Assembly (NCBI RefSeq): GCF_000973085.1
Contig: NZ_CP011280.1
Location: forward strand, 832,642 to 896,641
Reading direction: 5' to 3'
From: Sneathia vaginalis
GTDB taxonomy: Bacteria; Fusobacteriota; Fusobacteriia; Fusobacteriales; Leptotrichiaceae
Length of the DNA stretch: 64,000 nt
The translations under genes were made by a program, and so were the position numbers. Of the stretch, positions 16,445-28,501 are shown one piece after another. The notes below the pieces were generated by a model. The model did not search any database. It was not told where the DNA came from and worked only from the letters and a program-made list of their open reading frames with translations. Position 1 is the stretch's first letter, and each line of letters opens with the position of its first letter.

Positions 16445-17680
16445 TCACTTATACATTTTTAATATATTCGTATAGCAAGCAATGTTTTTATCATTTTTAG
16501 ATAATTCTAATAAACAGCTTGCTGCTAACTTAGGATTTGTAATCCACATATTCAATGCTATTCTCTTTTTTTCTAGCTTGTCTTTTGATAAATCATATCT
16601 CATCTTTAATATGATATATTCATTTTCTCCAGTATAATTCTTTGTTAATTTTAGAAATTCTTTTTCTTTTCCTATCTTCTTTGCTATATCCGATAATCTA
16701 TATACTACATAGTCTATATCAAACCCATAACTATATGCCTTCAAATATTCATTATACGCAGTTTTTAAGTCTTTGTAATAATAGTCAAAATCTGCAATAT
16801 ATATACAATTTTTAGGATTATCATCTACATTTGATAAAATATAGTTAATATTTGATATATTACCTGATTCTACACAATTTGAAAGTAAAATTGCATAGGC
16901 CCTTTTTGCATACTTATTCATCTTATCTAACAATTCTACACTAGGATTGTCTATCTTATTAACACTAACATATTCTTCTATTGCAGGTCCAAAATTCATA
17001 CTAACTAATTTGTTTAAAATTTGATTTGACACTACACTATCCTTATCCAAGGTAAGGTATTTTATAAACAAAGCCGTTTTATCATTCTTTTCTATATCGT
17101 CTTTTAAGACATCATAAACAATTTCATAGTCTACAGGATAATTAATAACGAAGTTTTTAAATTTTTCTTTTTCATCATCACTCGCTTTTTTATCCTTCAT
17201 CTTGTTATATATCTCTTCAACTTCAAAAAACTCATCCTTATTTTTATCCAACACCTTATATATATATTCATCACTCTTAACATTACACTTAGTAAGTATG
17301 TTATATGCCTTTTTAAATTCAAAATTATAGTAATACTGCTCATATAAAGCCTTTATAGCAAGCACATTACCACTATCTTTTGCCTTTACAAAGTCCTTGT
17401 TTATATAATAATCATAACCCAAACACTTATCTTTTTTTGTACTATAAAACTTAACTAATTCATCATACTCTAGTAGATTATTCACCACCTTGTATAATAA
17501 ATCATCACTAGGGTTTTGAGAATACGCCTTATCAAAGTATTTGATATAGTCTTTATCTCCATTATATAAAGAAATTATACCACTTTCTATATAATCTAAA
17601 TATTTCCCTTCCCTATTATTAAAGTCAAAACATGACATACATAAAAGTAATAAAAGAGAAATAAATATCTTTTTTATCAT
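16445..17680 (-). CDS. Helical-repeat lipoprotein, unknown
   Basis: The N-terminus MIKKIFISLLLLLCMSCF has lipobox CMSC, so this 411-residue protein is a membrane lipoprotein. The remainder is Tyr/Lys/Asp-rich and mostly helical, with TPR or Sel1-like spacing (DLKTAYNEYLKAYSYGFD), but no repeat fits a family cleanly. It overlaps metG by ATGA and precedes the double-thioredoxin protein by eight bases; its function may relate to that envelope protein instead of to metG. Not recognised further. Confidence 0.7.
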   Translation of the reverse strand: MIKKIFISLLLLLCMSCFDFNNREGKYLDYIESGIISLYNGDKDYIKYFDKAYSQNPSDDLLYKVVNNLLEYDELVKFYSTKKDKCLGYDYYINKDFVKAKDSGNVLAIKALYEQYYYNFEFKKAYNILTKCNVKSDEYIYKVLDKNKDEFFEVEEIYNKMKDKKASDDEKEKFKNFVINYPVDYEIVYDVLKDDIEKNDKTALFIKYLTLDKDSVVSNQILNKLVSMNFGPAIEEYVSVNKIDNPSVELLDKMNKYAKRAYAILLSNCVESGNISNINYILSNVDDNPKNCIYIADFDYYYKDLKTAYNEYLKAYSYGFDIDYVVYRLSDIAKKIGKEKEFLKLTKNYTGENEYIILKMRYDLSKDKLEKKRIALNMWITNPKLAASCLLELSKNDKNIACYTNILKMYK

Positions 17681-19548
17681 TTCACTTTAGCACCAACTTT
17701 TACTTCATCAGAAATTTCTATAAGTCTAACATTCTTTTTTTGTTCTGTTGTAAGTAACATACCTTGAGAAATGTTACCTACTAACTTAACTGGTTCTAGA
17801 TTTAAAACTGCCAAGACTTTTTTACCAACTAACTTTTTAGGTTCTTTGTAATAATGCTTTATACCTGATAATATTTGTCTTTTTTCCTTACCAGTATCAA
17901 CTATGAACTTAAGTAATCTGTCTGATGATTCTACTTCACTAACTTTCAATATTTCAACAACAGATATTTTTACCTTAGAAAAATCATCTATATTTATTGC
18001 ATCTTGTATTTTTAATTCATCATCAAATTCTTTTTCTTTCTTTTCAATACGTGGGAATATGGGGCTAGCATTTCCTATCTTAGTATTAGGCATATAGTCA
18101 CCAATTTCATATATATTTGTCTTAATATCTACAACACCTAATTGATTTAGCATTTTTTTGCTTGAATCAATTAATACTGGAGAAACTAAATAACTGCACT
18201 TGTATATCATATCAAATAGTGTATACATTACTGTTCTTAGTCTATCAAGATTATTTTCTTTAAATAAGTTCCATGGCATAGTTTCGTCTATGTACTTATT
18301 CATTCTAGATATTAACTTCCATATAGATTCTAGTGCCTTAGAAAAGTTTGCTTCTTCCACCTTAGAATATACATCTTTTAATACTTCGTTATATAGTTCA
18401 TATATACCATTTTCTATTTCTGTTCTTTCTCCTGATTCTTTAACTACTTCTCCAAAGTATTTCTTTTGCATACCTAGTGTTCTATTTAATAAATTACCTA
18501 AGTCATTAGCTAAATCTGCATTTATTCTTAATACCATTTGGTTTTCTGAATAGTCTGCATCTTGTCCTAGTGTAGATTCACGCAATAGGAAGTATCTAAA
18601 GGCATCTACACCATATTTTTCTACTTCTTCTATAGGATCTACTACATTACCTAAAGACTTACTCATCTTCTCACCATTAACTGTCCACCAACCATGTGCA
18701 ACTATATGGTCAGGTAACTTTATACCAGCTGACATTAACATTGCAGGCCATATTATTGCATGGAATCTTAAAATATCTTTACCAACAAAGTGATAAATAT
18801 CTCCATTATTCCAAACATGATTGAAATATTCTTCATCTGTTCCATATTTTGCACCTGTTAAATAGTTAGTTAATGCATCAAACCAAACATATACTATATG
18901 ATTCTTTTCTTCTGTAAGATTAATTGGTATACCCCAATTAAATGATGTTCTTGAAATAGATAAGTCTTGTAACCCTTGGTTTATAAACGCAATCAATTCA
19001 TTTTTTCTTTGTTTTGGTATAATGAAATCATCGTGTTCTTCATAGTATTTAAGTAACTTATCTGCATATTTTGATAGTCTAAAGAAATATGATGGTTCAG
19101 ATACTTCTATTACTTCCTTACCCATATATTTCCCATCAACTAATTGACTTTCAGTTACAAATGTTTCTTCTGATACACAGTATTTTCCCTTATACTCACC
19201 TAAGTATATATCACCATTATCATAAACTTTTTGTAGTATCTTTTGCACTGTATCTATATGTCTTTGTTCTGTTGTTCGTATAAAGTCATCATTTGATATA
19301 GATAAAGCCTTCCATAAATCAATGAAATCTTTTGACATTTTATCTACCCATTGTTGTGGTGTCACCTTATTTTTCTCTGCTGATTCTTGTATTTTTTGTC
19401 CATGTTCATCAGTACCTGTTAAAAATTTAACTTCTTGTCCGTATAATCTTTCATATCTTGCAAGTGTATCACACAATATTGTTGTATATGCTGTTCCTAT
19501 ATGTGCCTTTGCATTTGGATAGTATATAGGTGTTGTTATGTATTTCAT
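17677..19548 (-). CDS. metG: Methionyl-tRNA synthetase with C-terminal tRNA-binding domain
   Basis: Class I synthetase, 623 residues. It shows PNAKAHIGTAYTTI (HIGH box), WFDALTNYL, the KMSKS loop GEKMSKSLGNV and, from about residue 520, an OB-fold EMAP/Trbp111 domain (KVSEVESSDRLLKF, GKKVLAVLNLEP). The zinc knuckle region (YCVSEETFVTESQLVDGKY) has lost the usual CxxC pairs, so this is the metal-free form. It follows trmL by nine bases and overlaps the next gene by ATGA. Confidence 0.97.
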   Translation of the reverse strand: MKYITTPIYYPNAKAHIGTAYTTILCDTLARYERLYGQEVKFLTGTDEHGQKIQESAEKNKVTPQQWVDKMSKDFIDLWKALSISNDDFIRTTEQRHIDTVQKILQKVYDNGDIYLGEYKGKYCVSEETFVTESQLVDGKYMGKEVIEVSEPSYFFRLSKYADKLLKYYEEHDDFIIPKQRKNELIAFINQGLQDLSISRTSFNWGIPINLTEEKNHIVYVWFDALTNYLTGAKYGTDEEYFNHVWNNGDIYHFVGKDILRFHAIIWPAMLMSAGIKLPDHIVAHGWWTVNGEKMSKSLGNVVDPIEEVEKYGVDAFRYFLLRESTLGQDADYSENQMVLRINADLANDLGNLLNRTLGMQKKYFGEVVKESGERTEIENGIYELYNEVLKDVYSKVEEANFSKALESIWKLISRMNKYIDETMPWNLFKENNLDRLRTVMYTLFDMIYKCSYLVSPVLIDSSKKMLNQLGVVDIKTNIYEIGDYMPNTKIGNASPIFPRIEKKEKEFDDELKIQDAINIDDFSKVKISVVEILKVSEVESSDRLLKFIVDTGKEKRQILSGIKHYYKEPKKLVGKKVLAVLNLEPVKLVGNISQGMLLTTEQKKNVRLIEISDEVKVGAKVK

Positions 19549-19557
19549 GTATCCTCC

Positions 19558-20016
19558 TTAGTTATAAAAATTAAAGTTTGTTTGTCTATATGCTTCATAT
19601 AAAATAATTGCTACCGAATTAGAAAGATTTAATGATCTTCCCAAAGGTAACATAGGTATTGTTATACATCTTTCTGGATTTTCCATTAATATGTCCTCAG
19701 GTATACCCCTTGATTCAGGACCAAACATAATAAAATCATCTTGATTAAACTTGACGTCTGTATAGCGAGTATCAGTCTTAGTTGTAGCATAAAATATTCT
19801 ACATCCCTTATTATTTTCTAAAAATTCTTCAAAACTTTCCCATACAAATAATTGGACATCATGCCAATAATCAAGTCCTGCTCTTTTTATTTTCTTTTCA
19901 TCTAATTCAAATCCTAATGGTTTTATTAAATGTAGTTCTGAATTAGTTAATACACAAGTACGACCAATATTTCCTGTATTATACGGAATTTCTGGTTGGT
20001 ATAAAACGATACGCAT
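19558..20016 (-). CDS. trmL: tRNA (cytidine/uridine-34-2'-O-)-methyltransferase
   Basis: SPOUT methyltransferase of 152 residues that modifies the wobble base of tRNA-Leu. Its trefoil-knot motifs are clear: YQPEIPYNTGNIGRTC near the start, MFGPESRGIPE, and the SAM-binding end IPMLPLGRSLNLSNSVAI. It lies nine bases after ruvC and nine before metG in one unit. Length and motifs match YibK/TrmL. Confidence 0.94.
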   Translation of the reverse strand: MRIVLYQPEIPYNTGNIGRTCVLTNSELHLIKPLGFELDEKKIKRAGLDYWHDVQLFVWESFEEFLENNKGCRIFYATTKTDTRYTDVKFNQDDFIMFGPESRGIPEDILMENPERCITIPMLPLGRSLNLSNSVAIILYEAYRQTNFNFYN

Positions 20017-20025
20017 TTTTTCTCC

Positions 20026-20592
20026 TTATTTCTTATTCATTAGTAGCTTATATTCCTCTAAGCTGATTTTTTGTCCAGATTTAAAATTATTCTTTCTAAC
20101 TCTAGCCCCTGTTGTAGTCGGGATATTCCTATTATTTATGTGTGTTATAGCTATTGCAATTGCATCTGCTGCATCATCTGGTTTGGGTATTTCATCTAAA
20201 TTTAATATCATTTTTACAGTTTCTTGTATTTGCTTTTTAGTTGCTCTACCATATGATGTAACTCCCATTTTCACCTGTAATGGCGTATAATCAAATATAT
20301 CTAAACCATTCATTTGGCAAGCTAGAACTATTACACCCCTTGCTTGTCCTACTTTTATTACAGTCTTTTGATTTTTAAAAAAGTATAATTCTTCAATTGC
20401 AACTTCTCTTGGCTTATATAATTTAATAATCGTATCTAATCTTTGAAATATTATCTCCAATCTTCTGGGCATAGGTAAATCTTGTTCAGTAAATATACAA
20501 CCATAATCAATTAGCTTGTACTTCCCATTTTCTATATCCAAAATTGAATACCCAACTATAGCTGTACCTGGATCTATACCCAATACTCTCAT
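20026..20592 (-). CDS. ruvC: Holliday junction resolvase RuvC
   Basis: Endonuclease that cuts four-way junctions at the end of recombination. Catalytic acidic residues are in GIDPGTAIVGY, AIEELYF and DDAADAIAIAITH. Length 188 is slightly above the usual 170 because of a basic tail (RVRKNNFKSGQK). ATG 20592 has AGAGGTG seven bases upstream; the GTG at 20601 overlaps that site. A -10 TATAAT lies just upstream. ruvA and ruvB are not in the window. Confidence 0.96.
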   Translation of the reverse strand: MRVLGIDPGTAIVGYSILDIENGKYKLIDYGCIFTEQDLPMPRRLEIIFQRLDTIIKLYKPREVAIEELYFFKNQKTVIKVGQARGVIVLACQMNGLDIFDYTPLQVKMGVTSYGRATKKQIQETVKMILNLDEIPKPDDAADAIAIAITHINNRNIPTTTGARVRKNNFKSGQKISLEEYKLLMNKK

Positions 20593-20645
20593 TAAAATCA
20601 CCTCTTTGTATTATATCATAATACTATTTAAATGTATATATGAGT

Positions 20646-20672
20646 TAAAAAAAGCCTATCCCAAGGCTTTTA
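20646..20672 (-). terminator. Terminator at the end of patB/malY
   Basis: Eight-base stem AAAAGCCT/AGGCTTTT overlapping the last codons of the gene, followed by T7 on the minus strand. Confidence 0.75.
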
Positions 20673-21810
20673 ACATATTTTTTAACACTCTTTCTAATTT
20701 CTTTCTACTACAGGCTGCATTTAACCTAATGTAACCCTTTCCACTTTCTCCAAAGACACTACCCATAACTACCACTAAATTAGCCTTATTCACTAAAATG
20801 TCTTGCATTTGTTTTTCTGGTATACCAAGACTTCTAAGGTCTATAAAGCAAAGGTATGTTGCTTCTGGAATAAAGAATTTAACATTAGGTAAGTTTTCTT
20901 TTAAAAACTTATCTATGAATAATAGGTTTTGTTCTATATATTTTTTTAAGTTATCTCGCCATAATGTTGCCCCACTATGTGCTGCCATAATAGCTTCTAT
21001 TGCTATAGCATTAGGTCTATATATATCTTTTTTTCTCCATTCATCAAAATATATACTAGCTTCTTCTTTGTTTCTTAAAACACATACACTTGCCTGTATT
21101 CCAGATAAGTTAAATGTTTTTGTACTAGATATGAAGGTAATTGTATTTTCATAATATTTTCTAAAAACATGGTGTTTGTTGTTAAATAAGGTTAAATCTG
21201 CGTGTATTTCATCTGATATAACCAGAACGTTATACTCCCTACAAATATTAGCAATCTTTTTTAATTCTTCACTTGTCCAAGATCTACCTAATGGATTATG
21301 AGGATTACATATTATTATCACCTTAACATCACGTATTTTTCTATAAAAATCATCAAAATCTATTACAAACTTACCATTTTCATTTTTTAGCTCGCTTATT
21401 ACAATATCTCTATTGGTATTTCCTACTATTCTTTTAAATGAAGCATATACAGGTTCAAATATTAATATCTTATCATGTTCTTTTGTAAATGTTTCTATTA
21501 CAACTCTCATACCTGATATTACACCAGGGCAGTGCACCATACAATCTACATCAAATTTAAAGTCATAATTTTTTTCATACCAAGTCACATAAGATTCAAA
21601 ATATTTTTTAGGTCTACTTGTATAGCCTAATATCCCCTTATTAACCTTATCTATTATTGCCTTTTTAATGCAATCTGCTGTTTTAAATTCCATATCAGCA
21701 ACAGATAATATATCTAAGTCTTTTCTTTTGTATAAGTCAAATGCTTCATCATATTTTGAGGAATTTGTATCTTCCCTATTAACTATCTCATCAAAATTAA
21801 ATTCTTCCAT
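20656..21810 (-). CDS. PLP-dependent aminotransferase / cystathionine beta-lyase (MalY/PatB type)
   Basis: Fold type I PLP enzyme, 384 residues. The PLP lysine is in SSTKTFNLSG, the cofactor Asp/Tyr region in IICNPHNPLGR and VISDEIHADL, and the Arg that binds the carboxylate in GYIRLNAACSR. MalY/PatB enzymes split cystathionine or cysteine, releasing thiols or H2S and pyruvate. It follows the LysR regulator by four bases, so that regulator likely controls sulfur or amino-acid use. Substrate cannot be set from sequence. Confidence 0.9.
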   Translation of the reverse strand: MEEFNFDEIVNREDTNSSKYDEAFDLYKRKDLDILSVADMEFKTADCIKKAIIDKVNKGILGYTSRPKKYFESYVTWYEKNYDFKFDVDCMVHCPGVISGMRVVIETFTKEHDKILIFEPVYASFKRIVGNTNRDIVISELKNENGKFVIDFDDFYRKIRDVKVIIICNPHNPLGRSWTSEELKKIANICREYNVLVISDEIHADLTLFNNKHHVFRKYYENTITFISSTKTFNLSGIQASVCVLRNKEEASIYFDEWRKKDIYRPNAIAIEAIMAAHSGATLWRDNLKKYIEQNLLFIDKFLKENLPNVKFFIPEATYLCFIDLRSLGIPEKQMQDILVNKANLVVVMGSVFGESGKGYIRLNAACSRKKLERVLKNMLKALG

Positions 21811-21814
21811 ATTC

Positions 21815-22717
21815 TTACACTTTCTTAATATCTTTTAGTGAACTTCTAATATCTATTTTTCTAACAAATGACACAAAATCTGTTATCAAATCATTAGTTG
21901 TATTATCTCTCATATACATAATTTGAAACTTATTATAGCTCTTTGTAAATCTATACATTACTTTAAATTCGTTATACTTTAAATTTTCATGTACGCAATA
22001 ATATGGTAATACAGCATATCCAACACCCATTTTTACTAATCTTTTGGTTGTTTCTATACTACCATTTACATTCATTATCTTTTCAATATTTATCCCAATT
22101 TTTTCTTCAAATTTATTTATATATAGCAATGTTTGTTCTGCATTACGCTTTAGATAATATATATTATTTAAATCTTCATAATTTTCAATTTCATTTGGTG
22201 CTATTATTACAAAAGGATAATCATCTGTATTAATTACCCTTATACTATCGTCTTTAATATACAAGTCTTCCGTTATTATTACATCTAACTTACCTTCTTT
22301 TAAGTATTTGTATAAGGTTGCTGAGTTTTTTACAAATATATCTAATTCAACATTAGGTCTTAATTGTAAATACTTTTTAACTATCGTAGGTAGTATAGGT
22401 TCACCAACATTATGTGTTGCACCGATTAATATCTTCTTTTTTTGTTCAGTTATTAATCTTTTCATAACACATTCCATTCTATCTACTCTCTCAAAAATAT
22501 CTTGAGCCATTTTGAATAAATTTTGACCTTCTATTGTTAATTTAAAAGATTTTGAATTTCTTTCAATTAGTTGAACATCCATACTTTGTTCTAGTTTCTT
22601 TATTTGTATAGATACTGCTGATTGACTAATGTATAACTTCTGACTTGCCTTTGTAAAGCTTTTAGCAAGACACGCTTCATAAAACACCTTCAAACTATTG
22701 AGATCCACACTATTCAC
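21815..22717 (-). CDS. LysR-family transcriptional regulator
   Basis: 300 residues. The winged HTH is at residues 1-65 (FYEACLAKSFTKASQKLYIS followed by QSAVSIQIKKLEQ) and the periplasmic-binding-like effector domain at about 90-290. Genes of this type usually sense a small molecule and activate a neighbour. Here it sits between a sirtuin (overlap of eight bases) and the PatB/MalY enzyme (four-base gap) on the same strand, an unusual position because LysR genes are often divergent. It resembles the CysB/CysL group only in general features. Confidence 0.9.
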   Translation of the reverse strand: MNSVDLNSLKVFYEACLAKSFTKASQKLYISQSAVSIQIKKLEQSMDVQLIERNSKSFKLTIEGQNLFKMAQDIFERVDRMECVMKRLITEQKKKILIGATHNVGEPILPTIVKKYLQLRPNVELDIFVKNSATLYKYLKEGKLDVIITEDLYIKDDSIRVINTDDYPFVIIAPNEIENYEDLNNIYYLKRNAEQTLLYINKFEEKIGINIEKIMNVNGSIETTKRLVKMGVGYAVLPYYCVHENLKYNEFKVMYRFTKSYNKFQIMYMRDNTTNDLITDFVSFVRKIDIRSSLKDIKKV

Positions 22718-23401
22718 CTAACACTTTCTCTATATCATCATATATGACTAAGTCTGCAATATAGTCCATATTAGTTTTAGTCATATTTATTAACACTAAC
22801 TTTCTTCCATTAAAGTATCTAATATATCCTGCTGCAGGATATACTGATAATGATGTCCCAGCTACTATTAACACATCTGCATTTTGTATATATTTAATCG
22901 CTCTACTACTTGATGTATAGTCTAACATTTCACCATATAGGGTAATATCTGGTCTAATTACACCACCACAACTACATCTACTAATACCCTTATCTTTCAT
23001 TACATCATATATGGTATATTTTTTCTTACACTTTATACAATATTGACGATACAAGCTACCATGTAACTCTATTACATTTTTAGTACCTGCAAGTTGGTGT
23101 AAGTTGTCAATATTCTGTGTAATAACTGCCTTAACTTACCCATTTTTTCTAATTTTGTAAGAAACATATGAGCTTTATTAGGCTTTGCATCAAGATAAAC
23201 TAAATTTTTCTTATAGAACTCTGAAAAACCTTCTTTATCTTCATTGAAATAATCTATACTCAAAAGATATTCAGGATTTTTGGAATACAATCCGTTACTT
23301 GATCTAAAATCTGGTATACCTGATGGAACAGACACTCCTGCTCCTCCAAAAAACACAATATTATCACTTTCATCTATGATTTTTTTTAGCCGTGTATCCA
23401 A
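22710..23401 (-). pseudogene. NAD-dependent protein deacetylase (sirtuin) with one-base frameshift
   Basis: The first frame (start 23401) gives FFGGAGVSVPSGIPDFRSS and runs normally to KMGKL, then leaves homology. The second frame carries the continuation AVITQNIDNLHQLAGTKN, IELHGS (catalytic His), the zinc cysteines CIKC and CSCGG, and the NAD site AGTSLSVYPAAG, ending at 22710. The frames join at 23130-23133, where TTAAGGCA would read correctly as TTAAAGGCA, so one A has been lost. Sirtuins remove acyl groups from lysines using NAD. Either the gene is dead or the base is missing from the sequence; no slippery sequence is visible that would explain programmed shifting. Confidence 0.85.
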
Positions 23402-23426
23402 CTTTCATCCTTTCTGTAAAAAAAAA

Positions 23427-23503
23427 TGGTGCCTAAGATCAGGGTCGAACTGATAACCTTACGGGTATGAACCGTATGCTCTAACCAGTTGAGCTACCTA
23501 GGC
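23427..23503 (-). tRNA. Elongator tRNA-Met (anticodon CAU)
   Basis: Acceptor GCCTAGG/CTTAGGC, D arm GCTCAACTGGTTAGAGC, anticodon stem ACGG/CCGT with loop TTCATAC, T loop TTCGACC and encoded CCA. The anticodon arm matches elongator tRNA-Met and not initiator tRNA. Its promoter (TTGACA 23547-23552, TAGTAT 23524-23529, spacer 17) is clear. Confidence 0.93.
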
Positions 23504-23523
23504 GCCTTTTTTTGAACAATACT

Positions 23524-23552
23524 ATACTATCAAATTAAAAAAAGTTTGTCAA
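23524..23552 (-). promoter_or_regulatory. Promoter of tRNA-Met
   Basis: -35 TTGACA and -10 TAGTAT with a 17-base spacer. Confidence 0.7.
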
Positions 23553-23598
23553 GCACTTTTTTTCGACCTTACGTATAGTATAATCTTTTTTTTGTAAT

Positions 23599-23628
23599 TT
23601 GACAATATATAGTCTTTAATGTTACAAT
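23599..23628 (+). promoter_or_regulatory. Promoter of the thioesterase-typA unit
   Basis: -35 TTGACA (23599-23604), -10 TACAAT (23623-23628), spacer 18. Confidence 0.7.
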
Positions 23629-23658
23629 TTTAGTTAGTTCGTTAGAAGGTGATATTAA

Positions 23659-24057
23659 ATGAAAAACATATTAATTGGTTCAATTTTAAAAAAAGATATG
23701 ATAGTAACTGAAAATGATTTAGCAACTATTTGGGGTTCTGGAAAGGCAAAAGTTTATGCAACACCTTGCATGATTTCCTTTATGGAATTAACATCTACTG
23801 AATTAATTGATCAATTTTTAGAAAATGATGAAATTACTGTTGGTACTATGGTAAATATTCGTCACCTAAAAGCAAGTCCTGTTGGGGCAAAGATAACTTG
23901 CAGAGCAGAAATTACTTCTGTTAATGGAAGATTAATTAACCTTAATGTAGACTGCTATATGAATGATGATATATTAATAGGTACAGGTACTCATCAAAGA
24001 TGTATCGTAGAAAAAGAAAAATTTGAAAATAAATGCTATAACAAAAAGGAGATATAA
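23659..24057 (+). CDS. Hotdog-fold thioesterase (FlK-like)
   Basis: 132 residues with the single hotdog fold of the fluoroacetyl-CoA-thioesterase-like group: a first helix region CMISFMELTSTELIDQFL, a strand pair GTMVNIRHLKASPVGAKITC and the end LIGTGTHQRCIV. Such proteins hydrolyse acyl-CoA thioesters; the residue set does not define the acyl group, and true fluoroacetate resistance is unlikely. The stop overlaps the typA start (TAATG), so the pair is translationally coupled. AAGGTGAT lies before the start. Confidence 0.82.
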   Translation: MKNILIGSILKKDMIVTENDLATIWGSGKAKVYATPCMISFMELTSTELIDQFLENDEITVGTMVNIRHLKASPVGAKITCRAEITSVNGRLINLNVDCYMNDDILIGTGTHQRCIVEKEKFENKCYNKKEI

Positions 24058-25880
24058 TGCAAAAGATAAAAAATATAGCGATAATAGCTCACGTTGACCA
24101 TGGTAAAACAACATTAGTCGATGCACTATTACGCCAATCAGGAACTTTTTCAAGTCATCAAAAAGTTGAAGAAAGAGTTATGGATAATAACGACCTTGAA
24201 AGAGAAAGAGGTATTACAATATTCTCAAAAAATGCCTCTATACATTATAAGGACTATAAGATAAACATAGTTGATACTCCAGGACATGCTGATTTTGGTG
24301 GTGAAGTACAAAGAATTTTAAAAATGGTAGATTCTGTACTTTTACTTGTAGACGCTTTTGAAGGTGTTATGCCTCAAACAAAATACGTACTAAAACAAGC
24401 ATTAGATCATGGATTATGCCCTATTGTTGTAATAAATAAGATTGATAGACCACACTGTACACCAGAAGAAATTGTTAACAACGTCTTTGACTTATTTGTC
24501 GAACTAGGTGCTAATGAAAAACAATTAGACTTCCCTATAGTCTACACTAGTGCAAAAATGGGAATCTCAAAGCTTGATTTAAATAGTGATCATAGTGATA
24601 TGAAAGACTTATTTGAAACAATCTTAAAATATGCAAATGATCCATCTGGTGATGAAAATAAACCCTTACAAATGCAAATTATGAATACTGAGTATGATGA
24701 TTATGTTGGGAAACTTGGAACAGGTAGAATATATAATGGGAAAATATCAAGAAACCAAGAAGTTGCCATTGTTAAAAGAAATGGTGATGTAGTAAAAGCT
24801 AAAATAGGAAGAATCTATACATATGAAGGACTAAAAAGAGTAGAAACTGAAACTGCAACTTGTGGTGAAATTATTACCATTGCAGGTATAGACCATATAG
24901 ATATAGGGGAAACTATTTGTGATAAAGATAATGTTAAGGCTTTACCTTTAATAGAAATTGATGAACCTACTTTATCAATGACATTTATGGTTAATTCTTC
25001 ACCTTTTGCAGGTCGTGATGGTAAGTTCATTACTTCAAGAAATATACTAGAAAGACTACAAAAAGAAGTAAGCCATAATGTAAGTATGAGATTAGAATTA
25101 ACAAATAGTGCTGATGCCTTTATTGTAAAAGGTAGAGGTGAATTACAATTATCTATACTACTTGAAAATATGAGAAGAGAAGGATATGAAGTTGCTGTTT
25201 CAAGACCACAAGTTATCTACAAACAAATTAATGGTGAAAAATGTGAACCTATAGAACTTGTTACAGTAGATGTTAACAGTGATTTTAGTGGTGTTGTTAT
25301 AGAAAAGCTTGGTTTGAGAAAAGGTGAGTTAATAAGTATGACACCTAATAATGATGGATATACTAGACTAGAATTTAAAGTTCCATCACGTGGATTATTA
25401 GGATTTACTAATGAATTCTTAACTGAAACTAAGGGTACTGGTATACTAAATCATACTTTCCTTGAATATGAAAAGTATAAGGGAGATATAGCTACTGGTA
25501 AAAAAGGTGCATTAATTGCAATAGAAGCTGGTGTTTGTTATGCATATGCATTAAATAACCTTCAACCAAGAGGTATACTATTTGTTGAACCTGGTGATGA
25601 AGTTTATGAAGGTATGGTAGTTGGTGAACATACAAAAGATAATGATCTTGTTGTAAATACATGTAAGAGTAAGAAATTAACTAACATGAGAGCAGCAGGT
25701 TCAGATGACAATGTTAATCTAGCTCCTGCTAAAAAGTTCACACTTGAATTAGCACTAGAATATATTTCAGATGATGAATTAGTTGAAATAACACCTAATC
25801 ATTTGAGATTGAGAAAGAGAATACTATCTGAACTTGAAAGAAGAAAACATAGAAATCAATTAAGTAGAGAAGAAATTTAA
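24057..25880 (+). CDS. typA: Translational GTPase TypA/BipA
   Basis: 607 residues. G motifs [37 protein letters not shown] and NKIDRPHC are followed by domains II, III and V and the TypA-specific C-terminal domain ([19 protein letters not shown] and [16 protein letters not shown]). TypA binds the ribosome at the EF-G site and supports growth under stress and large-subunit assembly. It is second in a two-gene unit after the thioesterase and ends at a two-way terminator shared with the lysozyme gene. Confidence 0.97.
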   Translation: MQKIKNIAIIAHVDHGKTTLVDALLRQSGTFSSHQKVEERVMDNNDLERERGITIFSKNASIHYKDYKINIVDTPGHADFGGEVQRILKMVDSVLLLVDAFEGVMPQTKYVLKQALDHGLCPIVVINKIDRPHCTPEEIVNNVFDLFVELGANEKQLDFPIVYTSAKMGISKLDLNSDHSDMKDLFETILKYANDPSGDENKPLQMQIMNTEYDDYVGKLGTGRIYNGKISRNQEVAIVKRNGDVVKAKIGRIYTYEGLKRVETETATCGEIITIAGIDHIDIGETICDKDNVKALPLIEIDEPTLSMTFMVNSSPFAGRDGKFITSRNILERLQKEVSHNVSMRLELTNSADAFIVKGRGELQLSILLENMRREGYEVAVSRPQVIYKQINGEKCEPIELVTVDVNSDFSGVVIEKLGLRKGELISMTPNNDGYTRLEFKVPSRGLLGFTNEFLTETKGTGILNHTFLEYEKYKGDIATGKKGALIAIEAGVCYAYALNNLQPRGILFVEPGDEVYEGMVVGEHTKDNDLVVNTCKSKKLTNMRAAGSDDNVNLAPAKKFTLELALEYISDDELVEITPNHLRLRKRILSELERRKHRNQLSREEI

Positions 25881-25895
25881 AAAATACAGGCAAGT

Positions 25896-27880
<1,985 letters not shown>

Positions 27881-28501
27881 CTATTTCATTAAATTTTTAT
27901 ATATACTCTTTTTTTCTATACTCATATTATCATCACCTAATATATCTAACTTTCCAAACTTTTTGGTATATATTAGGACATATAACGCTGAAGCATTTTT
28001 TAAAAATAGCTTTTTTTGCTCAGCACTTACATAACCAGGATATGAATATGTGAAATATCCTATTAAATTTCTTAATAGAAATTCTTCATATCCAATTTCG
28101 TTAGATATACACTCAAACAAATATGTTTTAATCAATTTATTCTCGTCACAGGATATATATGACAAATCATATAGTAGTTGTAATAAAGTTTTAGGATCTC
28201 TTATCATTAGTTCATTTGCTAATTGTAAACTATGATACTTATCTGTATTAACTAAACTACGAAATAGTCTATCATATATTGTATCTGTATCTAACTTTGT
28301 TAATCTTTTTATCTTTTTATATTTTTTAACTACACAGTCTTTTTGATTCTTTTCTGCAAGTTCTTGTTCACCAAAATATATTAATTCAAAAATATATGAA
28401 GGTTCTAAGACTTCTACAGTTAAGTCCTTTTTTACCCTATAATATGTCGGCTTTTCATTTTTTAAAATATATTTTTGCATTATTTGCTTCAAGTTCTTCA
28501 T
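27881..28501 (-). CDS. Hypothetical cytoplasmic protein overlapping whiA
   Basis: Not recognised. 206 residues, largely helical and Leu/Lys/Tyr-rich, without signal peptide, membrane helix or motif. The ATG at 28501 overlaps the 3' end of whiA by 47 bases and has AGGAGG 13 bases upstream; a second ATG at 28480 would reduce the overlap and has a weaker site. It lies between whiA and serS in one transcription unit. Confidence 0.65.
   Translation of the reverse strand: MKNLKQIMQKYILKNEKPTYYRVKKDLTVEVLEPSYIFELIYFGEQELAEKNQKDCVVKKYKKIKRLTKLDTDTIYDRLFRSLVNTDKYHSLQLANELMIRDPKTLLQLLYDLSYISCDENKLIKTYLFECISNEIGYEEFLLRNLIGYFTYSYPGYVSAEQKKLFLKNASALYVLIYTKKFGKLDILGDDNMSIEKKSIYKNLMK

Noticed and set aside
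22710-23401. Programmed frameshifting in the sirtuin
   Set aside because: No slippery heptamer or following structure at the junction; a simple one-base loss explains it.
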